NCBI GenBank assembly: GCA_015179125.1
Contig: WHVA01000462.1
Span: 1 to 64,000, forward strand
Length of the DNA: 64,000 nt
Direction of reading: 5' to 3'
DNA from: Gautieria morchelliformis
Taxonomy: Eukaryota; Basidiomycota; Agaricomycetes; Gomphales; Gomphaceae
Part shown: positions 1 through 11,429 of the stretch, one piece after another
Layout of the letters: each line of letters starts with the position of its first letter
Numbering within the stretch: the stretch's first letter is position 1
The notes under the pieces: model-generated
Database searches by the model: none
Told to the model about the DNA's origin: nothing
What the model saw: only the letters and a program-made list of their open reading frames with translations
Position numbers and translations under genes: made by a program

Positions 1-1549
1 CCCGTGCCTCGACTGATCGAGTGACCCGTGCCTTCATACAGAATACCCTTCCGCGCTTCTGTCCCTGTGCAAAAATAACTCCGGCGCGTGTTTTGAATTC
101 GACGCCGGTGCCTGTAAATGTGGCCGTGTTGCCCTTATCAGTTAGACGCCCTACACTGATAAGGTTGTTTGGCGCATCTGGTGCATGCTTGACGTCACGT
201 AGTTCAATCGTGTTCGTCTTGGCGCCAACCTTGAATTCCATGTATATAGTGCCTCGGCCTTGTGTATGTAGTACTGCATCAGGTGAAATTCCTTCAATCT
301 CTGATGGGTCCTCGGCATAGCTAGCGAAATCGTTTCGGCTTTGAGCTATATGTGTTGTTGCCGCTGAATCGGCTAGCCAGTCGGATGCAGATATAGCACT
401 GTATGCTACCTCCTTGGATACAAATGCAAAATCCTTTTCTTCTGCTTGTTTAACTGTCTCTTTGTTCCCTGATTTGAACCACTTTGGTGCTTGGCCTTCC
501 TTGCCGCCACCTTTCGCCCAGCAGTCCTTCATGTAATGACCCTTCTTGCCGCAATTTCGGCACTTTCCCTTTGTTGCTCCTGAGTCATCTTTCCTGGGCC
601 TGTGACGTTGTTGCGCCTTAAGCGCCGTCTGTCGTGCCGATCCAGCTTTCCGTGCTCGATCCTCATCGAGGACCCGAGCTATTAATATATCAGCTGTTGT
701 CCCGGCTCCACTGGCGTTTACTGCCGTAATAAACGCCGACCAAGAATCTGGTAATGACGTCAGCAACGTGTTCGAGAACTCGGTGTCACTGATGTAATGT
801 CCCCGCACATTCAGTTCCTGTTGAATGCCGCGGAGCTTGCGTACGTGCTCCTCCATGTTCGCGCCGTCCTCGGCAAGCGTCCGGAAGAAATCTCTTCGGA
901 GATTTATGTAAGGGCGACTCTACCTGGTGCTCTACTCCCTAGAGCGGCACCTGAGGTAGAGGAGATCCAAAGTAGTGTATAATAAGTCAACAGTGAGCAG
1001 GTAAATACAAGACAGCGTACCTGAGGTAGAGGAGATCCAAAGAGAACAGAGTGAGGATCTCCTTACCTCAGCGATGAACTATATAGCTGCTACACAATGA
1101 CATAAGCAAGTCACACATGCAGAAAGGAACAAGGGAAGTACGCAACGAAAGAGATATGAGGAATGCAATGAAGGGAAATAGAAGGAAGAACAGGTGGTCC
1201 CCTGACAATTTACAATCCCCATGGCTCCCTTAGATTCGAATATCGCTTGTAAAGTAGTCCATACAGCAAATGCAGACATCGTCTGATTGATGTAAACTAG
1301 TTGTTCATCGGCGACTCTGAGGCAAATCTCTTTTCTAGCTTTCTTGTCCTTCCTTCTCCAATCGTCGATTTCCTGCTGCTCGGTCGCAGTGACATTGTCG
1401 GCATCTGCCGGTCTCGGTTCCATCTCCCTGCCGATAGCCACGTCCCACAGATCTAAATCATCGAGTATCCACTCGAGCCGCCAGTGCCATGCCGCGTAAT
1501 TATCCCCGTTCAAGGGATCGATCTTGTACATGTTATTGCTACTCGACAT
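1..1549 (-). pseudogene. Copia gag-protease, interrupted by a solo LTR
   Basis: The reading frame starts at ATG 1549 (MSSSNNMYKIDPLNGDNY). It shows the Copia gag fold region (UBN2-like) with GDNYAAWHWRLEW near residue 15 and IFESKGAMGIVN near residue 103. The frame then runs into a 301-bp solo LTR (1207-907) and resumes at 906 with LRRDFF. Further on are the CCHC knuckle CRNCGKKGHYMKDC and the protease start WLADSAATTH. Removing the LTR plus one ATTTA copy rejoins GIVN to LRR in frame. Apart from this insert I see no stop between 1549 and 1, so the element was probably coding when hit. Gag packages the RNA; the D-S-A motif belongs to the aspartic protease. Confidence 0.85.
907..1207 (-). repeat. 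Solo LTR (family S), 301 bp, with ATTTA target duplication
   Basis: ATTTA occurs at 902-906 and again at 1208-1212. Between them the minus strand reads TGTCAGGGGACC ... GCCCTTACA. Two copies of a 24-bp unit (plus strand about 952-975 and 1020-1043, containing GGTAGAGGAGATCC) lie inside. The ends and the internal duplicated CTTTGGATC block match the 500-bp solo LTR at 59,047-59,546, so both belong to one family. It interrupts Copia gag. Confidence 0.9.
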
Positions 1550-1637
1550 CGTTGATCGGTATGAGTTGGTGGAGTATAGGGTGTAGTTGGAGTAAGTTAG
1601 ATTTGTAGTAGTTTAGTTATGCGCGGGGCCCATAACC

Positions 1638-1860
1638 TGTGGAACGAAGGAGTTATAATAGACTGTTATTCTACGATCTGTACAAGATCGTCCGTTCTTA
1701 TATACTAAATATGATGTTCCTATATTACTAATCCTTCGAGCTGATGCTGTGCCGATGCCGTGCCGGTGCACCAGCATCCCGGAGTCGAGAGCGATCTCGA
1801 ACTTCCGGCTAAGTGCGTGCCGGCTCTGCCTCGGCCGTATCATCGTCCCGATTACTAACA
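1638..1860 (-). repeat. 5' LTR of the Copia element, 223 bp
   Basis: On the minus strand it begins TGTTAGTAATCGG and ends CCACA, the usual TG...CA ends. It contains a TATA-like stretch near plus-strand position 1700 (minus TATATAAG). The primer-binding-like GGTTATGGGCCC starts at the next base. The boundary rests on these end signals and on the distance to the gag start, because the partner LTR is not visible. Confidence 0.75.
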
Positions 1861-2700
1861 ATAGCTAGGCTTGTTTGACACCACGACTTCATAGAGTGCT
1901 CGGTCTACGTCGCTTCCTGTGCACCCCGTACAAAAAGGCCATTCTGCCCTGCCTGGTAACAAAGCCGGACAATCAAACGGCAACTGCAGCGGGACGCTGA
2001 AGCCCTAGACCTCACGAACACTAATCACGTCGAGAATGATACCGGAGATATTAATTTGGATGGTGAGGGTAATAATTCTTTCTCCCCCAATCCAGAAACC
2101 CTTCCGGACAACTACATCCGGGCTGTTGACACTAGGGAGATGCAAGAAATAAAGGCCATGCTCTCTATTCATATGGCCAGGATGATGCAGGTGACTGGTG
2201 TGGCTCTGAGGCATCTGGATCACTCTCGGACCAGTATCAGCCGCCTGTTCATTAGTTCGCACTCGATAACTTTGAACCTCTTTCTGCTCTGTTCTCTCGG
2301 CCCTAGTTCTCCAGAGGAGCTCACTACTGGCATGAAGATGATGAATTAACACCATCTATTTCTGACAGCTCATCAGAAGAATCTGACTCTGACTCTGAGG
2401 CGCCAGACATCTGAAATGATCCTTCGTTTATACCATGTGCCCAGCGATTCCCTTTCTGTGAATTGGGTGGCAAACATGATGACCTTAACCCAGCCCCCGC
2501 TATAGCACCACCATTTTTCTAAACACCCCGTTGTTCGACAGGCATACATGTGTGCCTTGAAGAACGGGTCATATACGTCAAATGGGTTGTTCTCTCCTGC
2601 CTACCGTGCACATCTGAGATCGGCGTCTGCGTAATGGTGTGCATGTAGGTACGGGCCTACCCTCTCGCGCACTGTGCACCGTGCATGCAGCTCTCTGACT
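1861..2700. other. No recognisable gene; possible degenerate coding remnant
   Basis: This lies upstream of the Copia LTR. Around 2056-2415 the plus strand has an open stretch with an acidic serine-rich run (SSSEESDSDSE in one frame, near 2365-2400). The flanks carry stops and I recognise no family. It could be a fragment of a DNA transposon. I see no tRNA, promoter or repeat that I can defend. Confidence 0.3.
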
Positions 2701-2704
2701 TTTC

Positions 2705-3260
2705 GTGTTCACGCTCGCGCTGACGGTCCTGCCCTACCTCTGCACACTCATCCTCACCTCGCTCGTCACCTCCCGCCCCGCCCAGTGCCCCGCGTGGCGC
2801 ACGCCCATGCCCATCGTCCTCGCCGCCGCATTCTTCACTGAGGTGTGGTGGACCGTCGACGGCCAGATCGCGTTCCCAGACGAGCGGCTGGGCGGCTGGG
2901 TGTGCCGCCCCCCTCCCTGCTTTTCTCTATGCTATCTGACGCATATCCCTCCATAGACGCACATGCATACCTACACCGCACACGGCGCTCCTCCTCCACC
3001 GCCTCCCCCTGTCCCTCCCCCGTCTCCCCGCACACTCCGCGCTTGCCCCGCCCCCGCCCTTCATCGCCGTGCCCTCGCGCCTGTGCCCGCGTTCCCGCAG
3101 CAGTCCACCGACTTCCGCTTTGCGAGCGCACACGCCCCGCGCCCGAAGCGCATGCCGCCCTTCTCCACCCCGTGGCGTCCAGCACGTCCGCGTCTCCCCC
3201 AAACACCGCCCCCTGTGATATTGGTGCGTGCACACAAAGATTGTATATCGGGGAGTGTGT
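2705..3260 (+). pseudogene. Possible remnant or 3' part of a membrane-protein gene
   Basis: The GC-rich frame from about 2705 encodes two hydrophobic stretches (TLALTVLPYLCTLILTSLVT and PIVLAAAFFTEVWW) followed by DGQIAFPDERLGGW. A likely 57-nt intron runs from GT at 2900 to AG at 2956, with CTGAC just before its end. The next exon in the same frame is proline-rich and ends near 3265. No upstream exons or start were found, so this looks like the 3' end of a truncated gene. I do not recognise the family. Several overlapping open frames here are a by-product of the high GC content. Confidence 0.35.
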
Positions 3261-3265
3261 TAATA

Positions 3266-3783
3266 TGAAAATACATGTCTAAAAGCAGTGCAACGTCACA
3301 GCTAGAGCGACTGGGGATTAGACGGCCGGATCTAGCTCCTCCACTGCATCTGCACATTGCTCAGCACATGGCTGTGAGCTTGGGGCAACGTGTATATATG
3401 GTACTCTCAATTCGTTATAGGGTGCTGAGGTTTGCAGCTATTGTATATAGTTTACTCTTAATGCTATTTTAATTTACGCTACTACAACCCCAGTAAACGT
3501 TTCATAGCTGGCGACATCTGGGCGACATCTGGGCGGACATTTGGATGGCACATCGATTATATTTGGACAATCAGTCAGTATTATAACGGTTGGATGTACG
3601 GATTATTTTTGGAAAATCAAGCGCGGACCGACTATTGCCATTCCCAGTCATTTGCATTTGCGTTGACTCATTCCATCAAGGTACCGTAGACCATCATCGT
3701 GCGAAATTGCTACTTATCCGTTGTACCTGGCCTGACATATAAGTATACTGTAAGGGACTATACACAGCTGAAACTCGACCGTT
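3266..3783. other. Intergenic region upstream of the acetyltransferase
   Basis: No open frame of weight. A short direct repeat of GGCGACATCTG occurs near 3507-3530. The final 200 bases presumably hold the promoter of the gene starting at 3784. TATAAG occurs at 3738-3743, about 45 bases before the start codon, and could be a TATA element. Confidence 0.4.
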
Positions 3784-4554
3784 ATGACGGGGTCCCCCAT
3801 ACATCTCTCGCCGCTCCTCCTCAATGAGAGAACGAAAGAGCCTTATCTTCGTCTACCACCACCTCACTCGAACATCATCCTTACGCCTCCAAGGCTGAAC
3901 GACACTGAAGCAACCGTTCAGATATTGAACGATCGACGTGTGTTCCAATGGCTGGCAACCACTCCATACCCATACAACACAGACCATTCCAAACAATGGA
4001 TAGAGATCACTTCACAGGAAGCAGAGAGGCTGCTTCGGCAGCTTGAGGAGACGGCAGGGGGCTTTGTGGGAGGTTGTCCTGTCAGAATACTGCGAGAAGT
4101 CAAGGAAAATGGAGACCAAGTCTTTCTGGGTGACTGCACAATCGGAAAATGGGGGTTCGAGGACATCCAAGACCCTGTAGAAAGAGAGAAACTAAAGATG
4201 GAGAATGACCAGAGACCCCCGGGTGACCCTGAGACGGTGTGGGGCTTTGGAGGTGCGGCATGGTGAAACAAAGTCGCTCACAAGGCTGACGCACTAGCAG
4301 ATTACCTGGCCCCTTCGCACCATGGCCAGGGAATTATGACGTCAGCCATTGGAACGCTGATCGAGCAGTGGATAAAACCACGCATGGGGGCAAAGATTAT
4401 TTGGGCGAATGTGTGGAAGGGGAACCATGGGAGCGTCAGAGTGTTTGAGAAGAACGGCTTCGTGTTGGAAATGACGCTGGAAGACTCTAAAGCGAGAACA
4501 GAGAGCAGGGGTGGGGGCATGGCTACTGTCCATTATTTGCGGCGTCGGCTGTGA
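3784..4554 (+). CDS. GNAT-family N-acetyltransferase (RimJ/RimL type), 240 aa, 2 exons
   Basis: Exons are 3784-4252 and 4301-4554, separated by a 48-nt intron (GTGCGG...CTAGCAG with CTGAC inside). Splicing joins WGFG to DYLAPSHHGQGIMT in frame. The product is an acetyl-CoA-dependent N-acetyltransferase, substrate unknown. Evidence is the acetyl-CoA-binding motif around residues 163-169 (HHGQGIM, the Q-x-x-G-x-G/A type) and the following ANVWKGNHGSVRVFEKNGF near 192-210, where N198 and the S-x-x-x-x-E-K-N-G-F segment are typical of the Acetyltransf_3 group. The N-terminal part (NIILTPPRLNDTEATVQILND) is the usual beta1-alpha1 start. No signal peptide is seen. Length suits the family. It lies 123 bp upstream of the next gene on the same strand with its own start. 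Confidence 0.85.
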
Positions 4555-4677
4555 GGCTGTACGCTTGTGAGATAACTACGGAGACGGTCGCGGAAAGCAG
4601 TGTCACATTTCGGCGCCTGTCGATCTCCAAGGAGTCTCCGAGTCCTCTTTCATTCCTTATCCTTGACCACACCTTTC

Positions 4678-6305
4678 ATGTCGATAATCAGACCAGCAAC
4701 ACCAGGCTTTCTGGTGACTCTTACAGCCACCATCCTGTTGGCTGTAGTTTCCTTCTCAGTCCCTTACATTCAGTCGGTATATTTTCTGAAGGTTTGACTG
4801 TTGCTACGCTCACCGATCTTGCCAACTGACACTGGAACAAAGGCCACCGTCGACCTCAATGGTCAGCACGGAGTCGCGACATTTGGTGTTTTGGGCTACT
4901 GCCTTAACACAGGAGGCAGCGCCAACTGCACAACACCGAAACTAGGTTACGAATTTGGTTCGTGGTGTTAGTTATAGGGAGTGTATTTCAGATAACATGG
5001 CACCCAGACCCAAATACCCTTTTGGGCAACACGACCCCGATAAAGATTCCTCAGATAGTGGTCAAGTGGCTCACGTACGCCCTTGTCCTCCACATTGTTG
5101 CCCTTGTCTTTGCCGCAGGATCAGCCTTATTTGGTCTTCTCGCCCATGTTCGTGAGATGTCCATGGCATGCTGCAGCACCTGCATCTCTGGATTCGGCGC
5201 CGCAGTTGCTCTCATTGCCTTCATCTTTGACATTGCCTTCTTTTTCCTTCTCAAGGCGAGGATCGGCAAAATACAAGGGGGATCTGCTCAGACTGGCAAT
5301 GCGATATGGCTGACATTGGCGGCTATGCTCCTCATGTTCTTTGCAGGCTGTTTCTACGGTTTCGGTCGATGTTGCATTAGCAATAGACCGCGCGGACCGC
5401 GAGACAAGGGTGATCGGTCTATGCCTGGGGATTACGAAGCAGGGCGTGAAGAGGCCATGAGGTTGGATGCTGTCAAGGCTGAGGCAGACCGGAAGGCACG
5501 TCAGAAGCAGGGGGAAGTCGGTTTGCCCGCATTCCAAGAGTATGATCCGACCAAACCACTTACCGCCAAATACGATGAAGAGGATGAACCTTACCAAGAC
5601 CATCAGGCCAGACAAGCCAGTGGTTACTCAAATGTACAAGCAAGCGGAGGCGGGTATGTGCCTAACCATGGATACGCGCCGGCTGCGCCAGGTACATCCG
5701 CGATGGAAGCATACTACGCTCCACCACAGGCCCCGCCTGCTGTGGCTGGCTATCCTCCTCAACAGGCTACTGCGTATGCCCAGTACCCCCCGACTCAATA
5801 TAATGCCTATGATGCCGCCAATGCACAACCAAGTCATAACCAATATTTGTCCTCGGAGACATATGGCCACGGCCAGTACGCCTCCAACGAAGGTACACAC
5901 GGCCTCCCGGTGCAGGACACCTCTTGCAAGTATTCGTTTCCTGTGTCGAAGTTGATGGCTTATATTGCGCTGTGTTAAGATTATGCCCCGCCAGGCGGTT
6001 CGGCGCCGTACCCGTCCTCAACTACGCCAAATCCCCAAGTAGAATCGGCCCAAAGTTACTTCACGCCGCCAACCAATATCACTGGCAGCGCTGCACCGTT
6101 CAGCATGGGACGTGATGATTATTCCTTCAGCAGCACACCACCGGCACAGCCTGTCGCAGCATCGTCTATACCTGCCCGGCAGAGTCCAGGGCCTCATGGA
6201 CCTCGTTCACCAACGAGCCCCACCCTGTACAGTCAGCCAATGCACTCCGATAACCCTCCTGGATACGAGGCTGGACACACAGCATGGCTTGCCGAAAAGC
6301 GCTGA
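4678..6305 (+). CDS. PalI/Rim9-like (SUR7 family) four-pass membrane protein, 479 aa, 4 exons
   Basis: Exons 4678-4791, 4843-4957, 5008-5892 and 5980-6305. The first two introns are 51 and 50 nt; the third (87 nt, GTACAC...TTAAG) is the least certain, chosen because it keeps the frame. PalI/Rim9 proteins belong to the ambient-pH sensing complex at the plasma membrane. Visible: TM1 near residues 10-32, an extracellular loop with FGVLGYC and NTTPIKIP, then TM2 (VVKWLTYALVLHIVAL), TM3 (GFGAAVALIAFIFDIAFF) and TM4 (WLTLAAMLLMFFAGCFYGF), ending with the basic ISNRPRG. A long cytoplasmic Pro/Tyr/Gln-rich tail follows (many YPP, GY repeats). The start MSIIRPATPGFLV fits family N-termini and is preferred over upstream ATGs. 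No frame damage seen. Confidence 0.85.
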
Positions 6306-6583
6306 GTGAGAGTGCACTTCTTTATCAAATGGACATTAAATTATTGCCTGCCAACTGATGTACGAGGTAGTTGCTTGTTGGTTACCCTCGTCCACGGGAC
6401 GGCGGTGAGCATTGCACGCTACTTGGAGGGGGCTTACATAGATGTCATGATGTGTATGCCTAAACCCATTGCATGAAAACATGATATTTTATGACGGCTG
6501 CCTTATCTCCCTCTAGGTTAGGCGCCTGAAGGCTACCTTCTGATAAGTATGTGAATTTCTCAAGCTCACAAGTAGCACTTGTA

Positions 6584-8224
6584 ATGCCCTCAGTGCGCAC
6601 TACCCTGTTTTTTGTTGGCCTAGCATCGGTGGCGTTTTGTCACCAAACACCACTGAATGTCGCAGAAGAACCTTGGACCTCGAAGTATGGGCCCCAGATA
6701 GACTTACCTTTTACGGGACCTTTGAGCTTTGCACACCTCCCGTACGCTCGGTGTCTCGATGACGCCTCTGAGGCTTTCAATATTGCTCTGCTAGGACTGC
6801 CCTTCGACACTGGGGTGTCGTATCGTCCGGGGGCTAGATTCGGTCCTTATGGCATTAGATCAGGATCGAGACGCCAGAGGGAACTGCGTGGGTACACCAT
6901 GGCATGGGCGAGTAATCCATACCTTCAAGGTTCGAAGATAATGGACTGTGGAGACGTATGCGCCTTCAGTGACACATCCGTAAAACATTCCACGTTGTTG
7001 AACAGTTCGGCGTAGGTTCCTGTGAGCCCGTTCGACAACGCATTAGCCGTTGAACAGATAGAGGCTGCATATACCACGCTGCTCGAGCGTCCCATCGCTT
7101 CCCAAAAACAAGGAACGTTTTCGTCAGCTCATCTCGCTAGGGACGGGAAAGAGCATCCCAGAATCATTTCCCTTGGTGGCGATCATACTATTGTGTGCAA
7201 TCATAATGCTTTTCGGCGGATATTCCCCCTAACAGATGCACAGGTTCTTCCCATTCTACGCTCTCTTCACAAAGTGTACGGGCCTGTTTCAGTCATTCAC
7301 TTCGATGCTCATCTCGATACGTGGCCTGGCGTTGGCTACCCTGGCTCTAATTCTGCCCAAGCAGAAGTCACACATGGAACCTTCTTTTGGGTAGCAGCTC
7401 GTGAAGGACTCATGTCAAACAACAGCATTCATGCCGGTATTCGATGCAAGCTCAATGTGCGCTAGTTGACAGGTTGACTTCCGCACAGCTGATTGATGTG
7501 GTACGCATCTAGGGGATCGAAGATATTCATCACGATGAATCCGTCGGCTTCGAGCTGATAACCACAGATCATATTGATGACTACGGAGTTGCAGACATTA
7601 TTCGGCGGATTAGGACAAGAGTAGGAGATTCGCCTGTGTATCTTAGGTATACTTACCCCTATAGTTTTCTATGCGAAACTACTTGTATAATACTTACCCT
7701 CCGTCATAGTCTTGACATAGATGTGCTTGGTGAGTGTTGCAAATTATGATCTCATCGCCTATGCGAATGTTGATGTTGTTAACATGCGTACTTAGATCCT
7801 GGGCTCGCTCCCGCTAGTACGCTTTCCTAAGCTCTCCATATGAATGAAGTAAGCTCTAATGGATATTGTGTCCAACCTAGCTGGAACGCCCGAAGCAGGC
7901 GGGTGGACAATGCGAGAAGTGAAGCGCATCATACGTGGTCTTAGTGGTTTGAATTTCGTGTGCGTTCTCGTCCTCTTTTTAACGTCCTATCCGTCACAAT
8001 CCAACCTTTTAGTGGTGTCGACCTGGTGGAAGTCTCCCCGTCATACGACCATGGTACGCACACCTGGATCATGCTCAAAATACCTGAGCTAACCAGTAAT
8101 ATATCTAGCCGAAATTACTGGCATCGCAGCGGCAGATCTGGTTCACGAGTTTCTCTCCATGTTGATGGCAGACACTCCCATACTTACTAAGGAAGCAGTC
8201 CGAGGAAGCAAGGACGAGCTTTGA
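6584..8224 (+). CDS. Agmatinase-like ureohydrolase with signal peptide and C-terminal KDEL, 390 aa, 9 exons
   Basis: Exons 6584-6955, 7016-7192, 7244-7456, 7513-7646, 7710-7729, 7796-7816, 7881-7959, 8013-8053 and 8109-8224; exons five and six are only 20 and 21 nt. Ureohydrolases of this fold hydrolyse guanidino compounds (agmatine or similar) to urea plus amine using two Mn ions. All metal motifs are present: GGDHTI (about 178-183), HFDAHLDTW (about 196-204) and SLDIDVLDPG (about 299-308), then GTPEAGGW. Residues 1-20 (TTLFFVGLASVAFC core) form a likely signal peptide and the last four residues before TGA are KDEL, so an ER-lumen location is inferred. An upstream in-frame ATG at 6551 would add 11 residues in front of the hydrophobic core. 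The true substrate is not shown by sequence; the frame is intact. Confidence 0.85.
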
Positions 8225-8415
8225 CTATACACTTCGATAGACAAAGAGATTCATAAGTCGTACACCTCTGTCGTAGTCAGTCTGGTTACTTCTAAGAAGC
8301 CGATGATACAAACAGGTTGGTTGGTTCATGACTACTGAGCAAGCCGATACACAGAAGGCAAGAACACAAAAAGAAAACACGTGAAACAGGGAGAATGTAT
8401 AGGTATTTACATCGT

Positions 8416-11400
8416 TTAGAGCTTGTCGTAATAACTGTCAAGGGGTGGAATCTCGGGCTGGAAAAGTCGTCAATTTTTCTAAAGTTTCATAATGCCAAGC
8501 ATATTTACCTTGAGACCCTTGCGCGTTCGGATTCCAACGACGAGGGCTTCGAGTTTAGAGCCCTTTTCGATGGGAGCTGCAGGAACAACATGTCAGAAGA
8601 GACACTGCTATTAGCCAAGAAGGCAACATACATCCAGCCATTAATTCCCAGTGGTCGAACACATTCTGAGGGAAAGCCTGTCCTTGTGTATGCCCTCTCA
8701 AATCAGCGGTGAAACCGAAGGACTCCATGACAGGCAGGTATGCCTTCACTGTGAACATGGGGGTTCCAGGACGTTGCTCCTCACTAAAGACCTGTCCTCG
8801 ACGCTTGTTTAGGACACTGTAGATTCCACCGATAGCGTTTTCTGGACATTGAATCTCGACTGCCATAGTATTAGTAATTTTCTGCTCATTGTCCTTGACA
8901 AGAGTTCGCACCAAGGTATATAGGCTCTTGAAGACCAGGTGTGGCAAGCAGAGCCGCGGCATAGCATACACGACGGCAAGTTGGGATAAGCTGCCCACCA
9001 CCACGGTGGATCGCATCAGCGTGCAGCTATAGTGCAACGCTGGGTAAGTTGTCGCAGAGGACATAAATATAATAAAATGCGTACAGTCACGTCAAGGATG
9101 TTAACCCGGACTCCACGCATGTTTTCTTCCGCACAGACACCTTCCTTGGTCGCCCATTGGAATGCGGCAACACACGAGTCCTTGATCTCGTTAAGATATT
9201 GTACCCCTTCGTGACATCGACCAACAGGTTAGGGCCAGTGGTATCAGGACCGAAACACCAAATCTTCCTGGCGTCTGTGACATCCCAACCGAACTCATCG
9301 GCGAGCAAACGGGCCCGCCCCTTGAAATCGTCGCGTGGGTTAACCTTGCCAGTCTCAATGGCTTGGGAGAGCTCTTCATCAAGTGGCAATGCTTTAGCAT
9401 AAAGACGGTTGTGTTTGTTTTGCGACTTGGAGAGGGCTACAATCGAAGATTCGGTCCTGACGGTCTCTCGGTAACCAACAACAGGATCAGACTTCTTGAG
9501 GGGAACACCAGCGTGATCCTCTTCCAGATCCTATATAGGAATGACGTAGCTTAAGTGGGGGTTTACTTGAGTGGGTTACAGTACACACCTTCAGGCAGAT
9601 CTCCAAATGAAGCTCTCCAGAACCTGCGACAATGTGCTCACCAGTCTCGGAGATCCATGCTTGAACACAGGGATCAGACTTGGACAGGCGCTTGAGACCT
9701 TCGACGAGCTTAGGAAGATCAGCTGCATTCTTAACCTCAACAGCCACCTGGACTACAGGTGACACAGAGAACTTCATGACCTTCATGTTATGCGCCGTAT
9801 CCGAAGAAGTGAGGGTTCCGCTCTTGAGTAAGAACTGATCGACACCGACAAGGCCAACAATGTTTCCAGCGGGGCAGTCCTCAATGGGCTCAACATATCT
9901 GCCCATCATAAGGACCGTTCGCTGGATAGACTTAACAAATAGGTCGTCCTTCTTTCCTGGGACGTAGTTCGGGCCTTGAATACGAATCTTCGGGCCAGAG
10001 CGAACAGTTCCGGAGAAGACACGACCGAATGCATAGAATCGACCCTTATCCGAGGTAGGAACCATCTTCGAGACGTATAGCACGAGAGGGCCTTTCGCGT
10101 CGCACTCCCTAATACCGATGGCAGACTCATCGTCCATAGGTCCTTCATATAGTGTCTCAACACGGTAACGCTGAGCGGTTTGGGGCGATGGAAGGTTGAT
10201 GACTATCATCTCCAGGAGCGAGTCACCGGCGGGAAGGAATTTCCGCATAATGACTTTGAGAAGTTGCTTGCCCTCGAGGTCACGTTCTTCTGCGGCAAGC
10301 TTGACGTCAAGCTTCTCGAGCATAGTGTTGGTCTGGTCCTTTTTGAAGTTCATGACCGCGTCGAAAATTTTGAAGATGGGGTCGAGGACAAACATGTTGA
10401 AGGCACGCTCAAGTGGCTTGCCATCAGCATCAGATCCTTTTGTGGTCCACTTCTTTGTAGCAGGGTTGAAGAAGTTGTCGCCCCAGAGCTTCGCCATCAT
10501 CTTTCCCTTGTCCACACCAAATCTTTTGCTGTATCGGTTGGCGAATTGTCGGAGGGTAAATCCCCAACCGTGCAGACCGGATCCGAAAGCGACGGTTCCT
10601 TTGTCTGGGTACACTTGGACATCGCCGAGGGCAGCGTCATGGTATGTTGATACAATGACGTTGACGGACTCAATTGTACGAGAGAATGATTGGAAGAGAT
10701 CTTCCTTTGTGACCTGGAGTTCGAGAAGAGCTCGGTCGACTTTGTTAATAATCACGACAGGCTTGATCCGCTCGGTAAGTGCCTGACGCAGCACGGTTTC
10801 TGTCTGCACGCAGACCCCTTCCACACAGTCGACAACGACCAAAGCGCCATCTGTGACACGGAGAGCCGCCGTGACCTCGGATGAGAAATCAACGTGCCCC
10901 GGTGAGTCGATAAGATTGATCAAGAACTCATCGCCTGCAGTCATCAACGCGGGGAACACTTGTGGAACCCGAGGAGAACTAACCTTCAGTTTTCTGCTTG
11001 ATAGCATCCACATCATCCTTGCCGATCTGGAAGTACATGGAGATAGCAGTTGACTTGATGGTGATACCCCGTTCCTTTTCGTCATCTCGAGTGTCGGTAA
11101 ACCGCATATCACCCGCCTTGGATGAGGCGATGATACCGGCCTTCGAAACCAGTGAGTCGGTAAGAGTAGACTTTCCATGGTCGACTAAACGACAACAGCT
11201 TCATAGAACATTCGTGAGAAAACAATGGGGAAAATCTTACCATGGGCGATGACACTCATATTTCGTATATTTGTTGACCGGTCCATAAGACCACGGACTT
11301 GGTCTGTTCGAGTGGATGGTTAATGTCAGGGAATACTCATAGTCCTGAGGCACTCGCCGACTGTGAAGTTACTACATCGCAGCCAGTTAAAAGTCTGCAG

Positions 11401-11429
11401 ATAGGGCGCATTCAAACTACTCACACCAT
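8416..11429 (-). CDS. eEF2: Translation elongation factor 2, 842 codons in 10 exons, with one apparent 1-nt deletion
   Basis: Exons on the minus strand: 11429-11425 (ATGGT), 11371-11358, 11303-11241, 11184-10984, 10934-9589, 9530-9085, 9026-8912, 8859-8632, 8576-8509, 8457-8416. eEF2 is the GTPase that drives ribosomal translocation. Visible: AHVDHGKST P-loop, [13 protein letters not shown], the diphthamide loop DAIHRGGGQ and the family C-terminus YYDKL. Exon lengths sum to 2528, one short of 843 codons. The loss is at the C run 9204-9207, where VTKGVQYLNE is expected and the frame shifts. This may be an assembly error or a real lesion. The second intron has a GC donor (GCGAGT at 11357). The 5-nt first exon and neighbouring introns are supported because splicing yields [14 protein letters not shown]. 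Confidence 0.9.

Larger units (their letters stand above)
1..1860 (-). mobile_element. 5' part of a Ty1/copia retrotransposon (runs off the left edge)
   Basis: Read on the minus strand this is LTR (1860-1638), a primer-binding-like GGTTATGGGCCC directly after the LTR, a short leader, then gag, zinc knuckle and the start of protease, which leaves the window at base 1. The same GGTTATGGGCC follows the 5' LTR of the intact Copia at 19,907, so the two elements appear to share a primer type. A solo LTR splits gag. The far LTR is outside the window, so no target duplication can be tested. Confidence 0.88.

Noticed and set aside
2835..3357. Five overlapping long ORFs on both strands
   Set aside because: They lie in a GC-rich stretch with few stops in any frame; only the frame with an intron and hydrophobic segments has any support.
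4792..5007. Frame breaks in the PalI-like gene
   Set aside because: Two short introns with CTGAC or similar signals restore FLKATVDLNG and GYEFDPNTLLG.
9200..9210. Programmed frameshift in eEF2
   Set aside because: No eEF2 is known to use one, and there is no slippery site or structure evident; assembly error or mutation is simpler.
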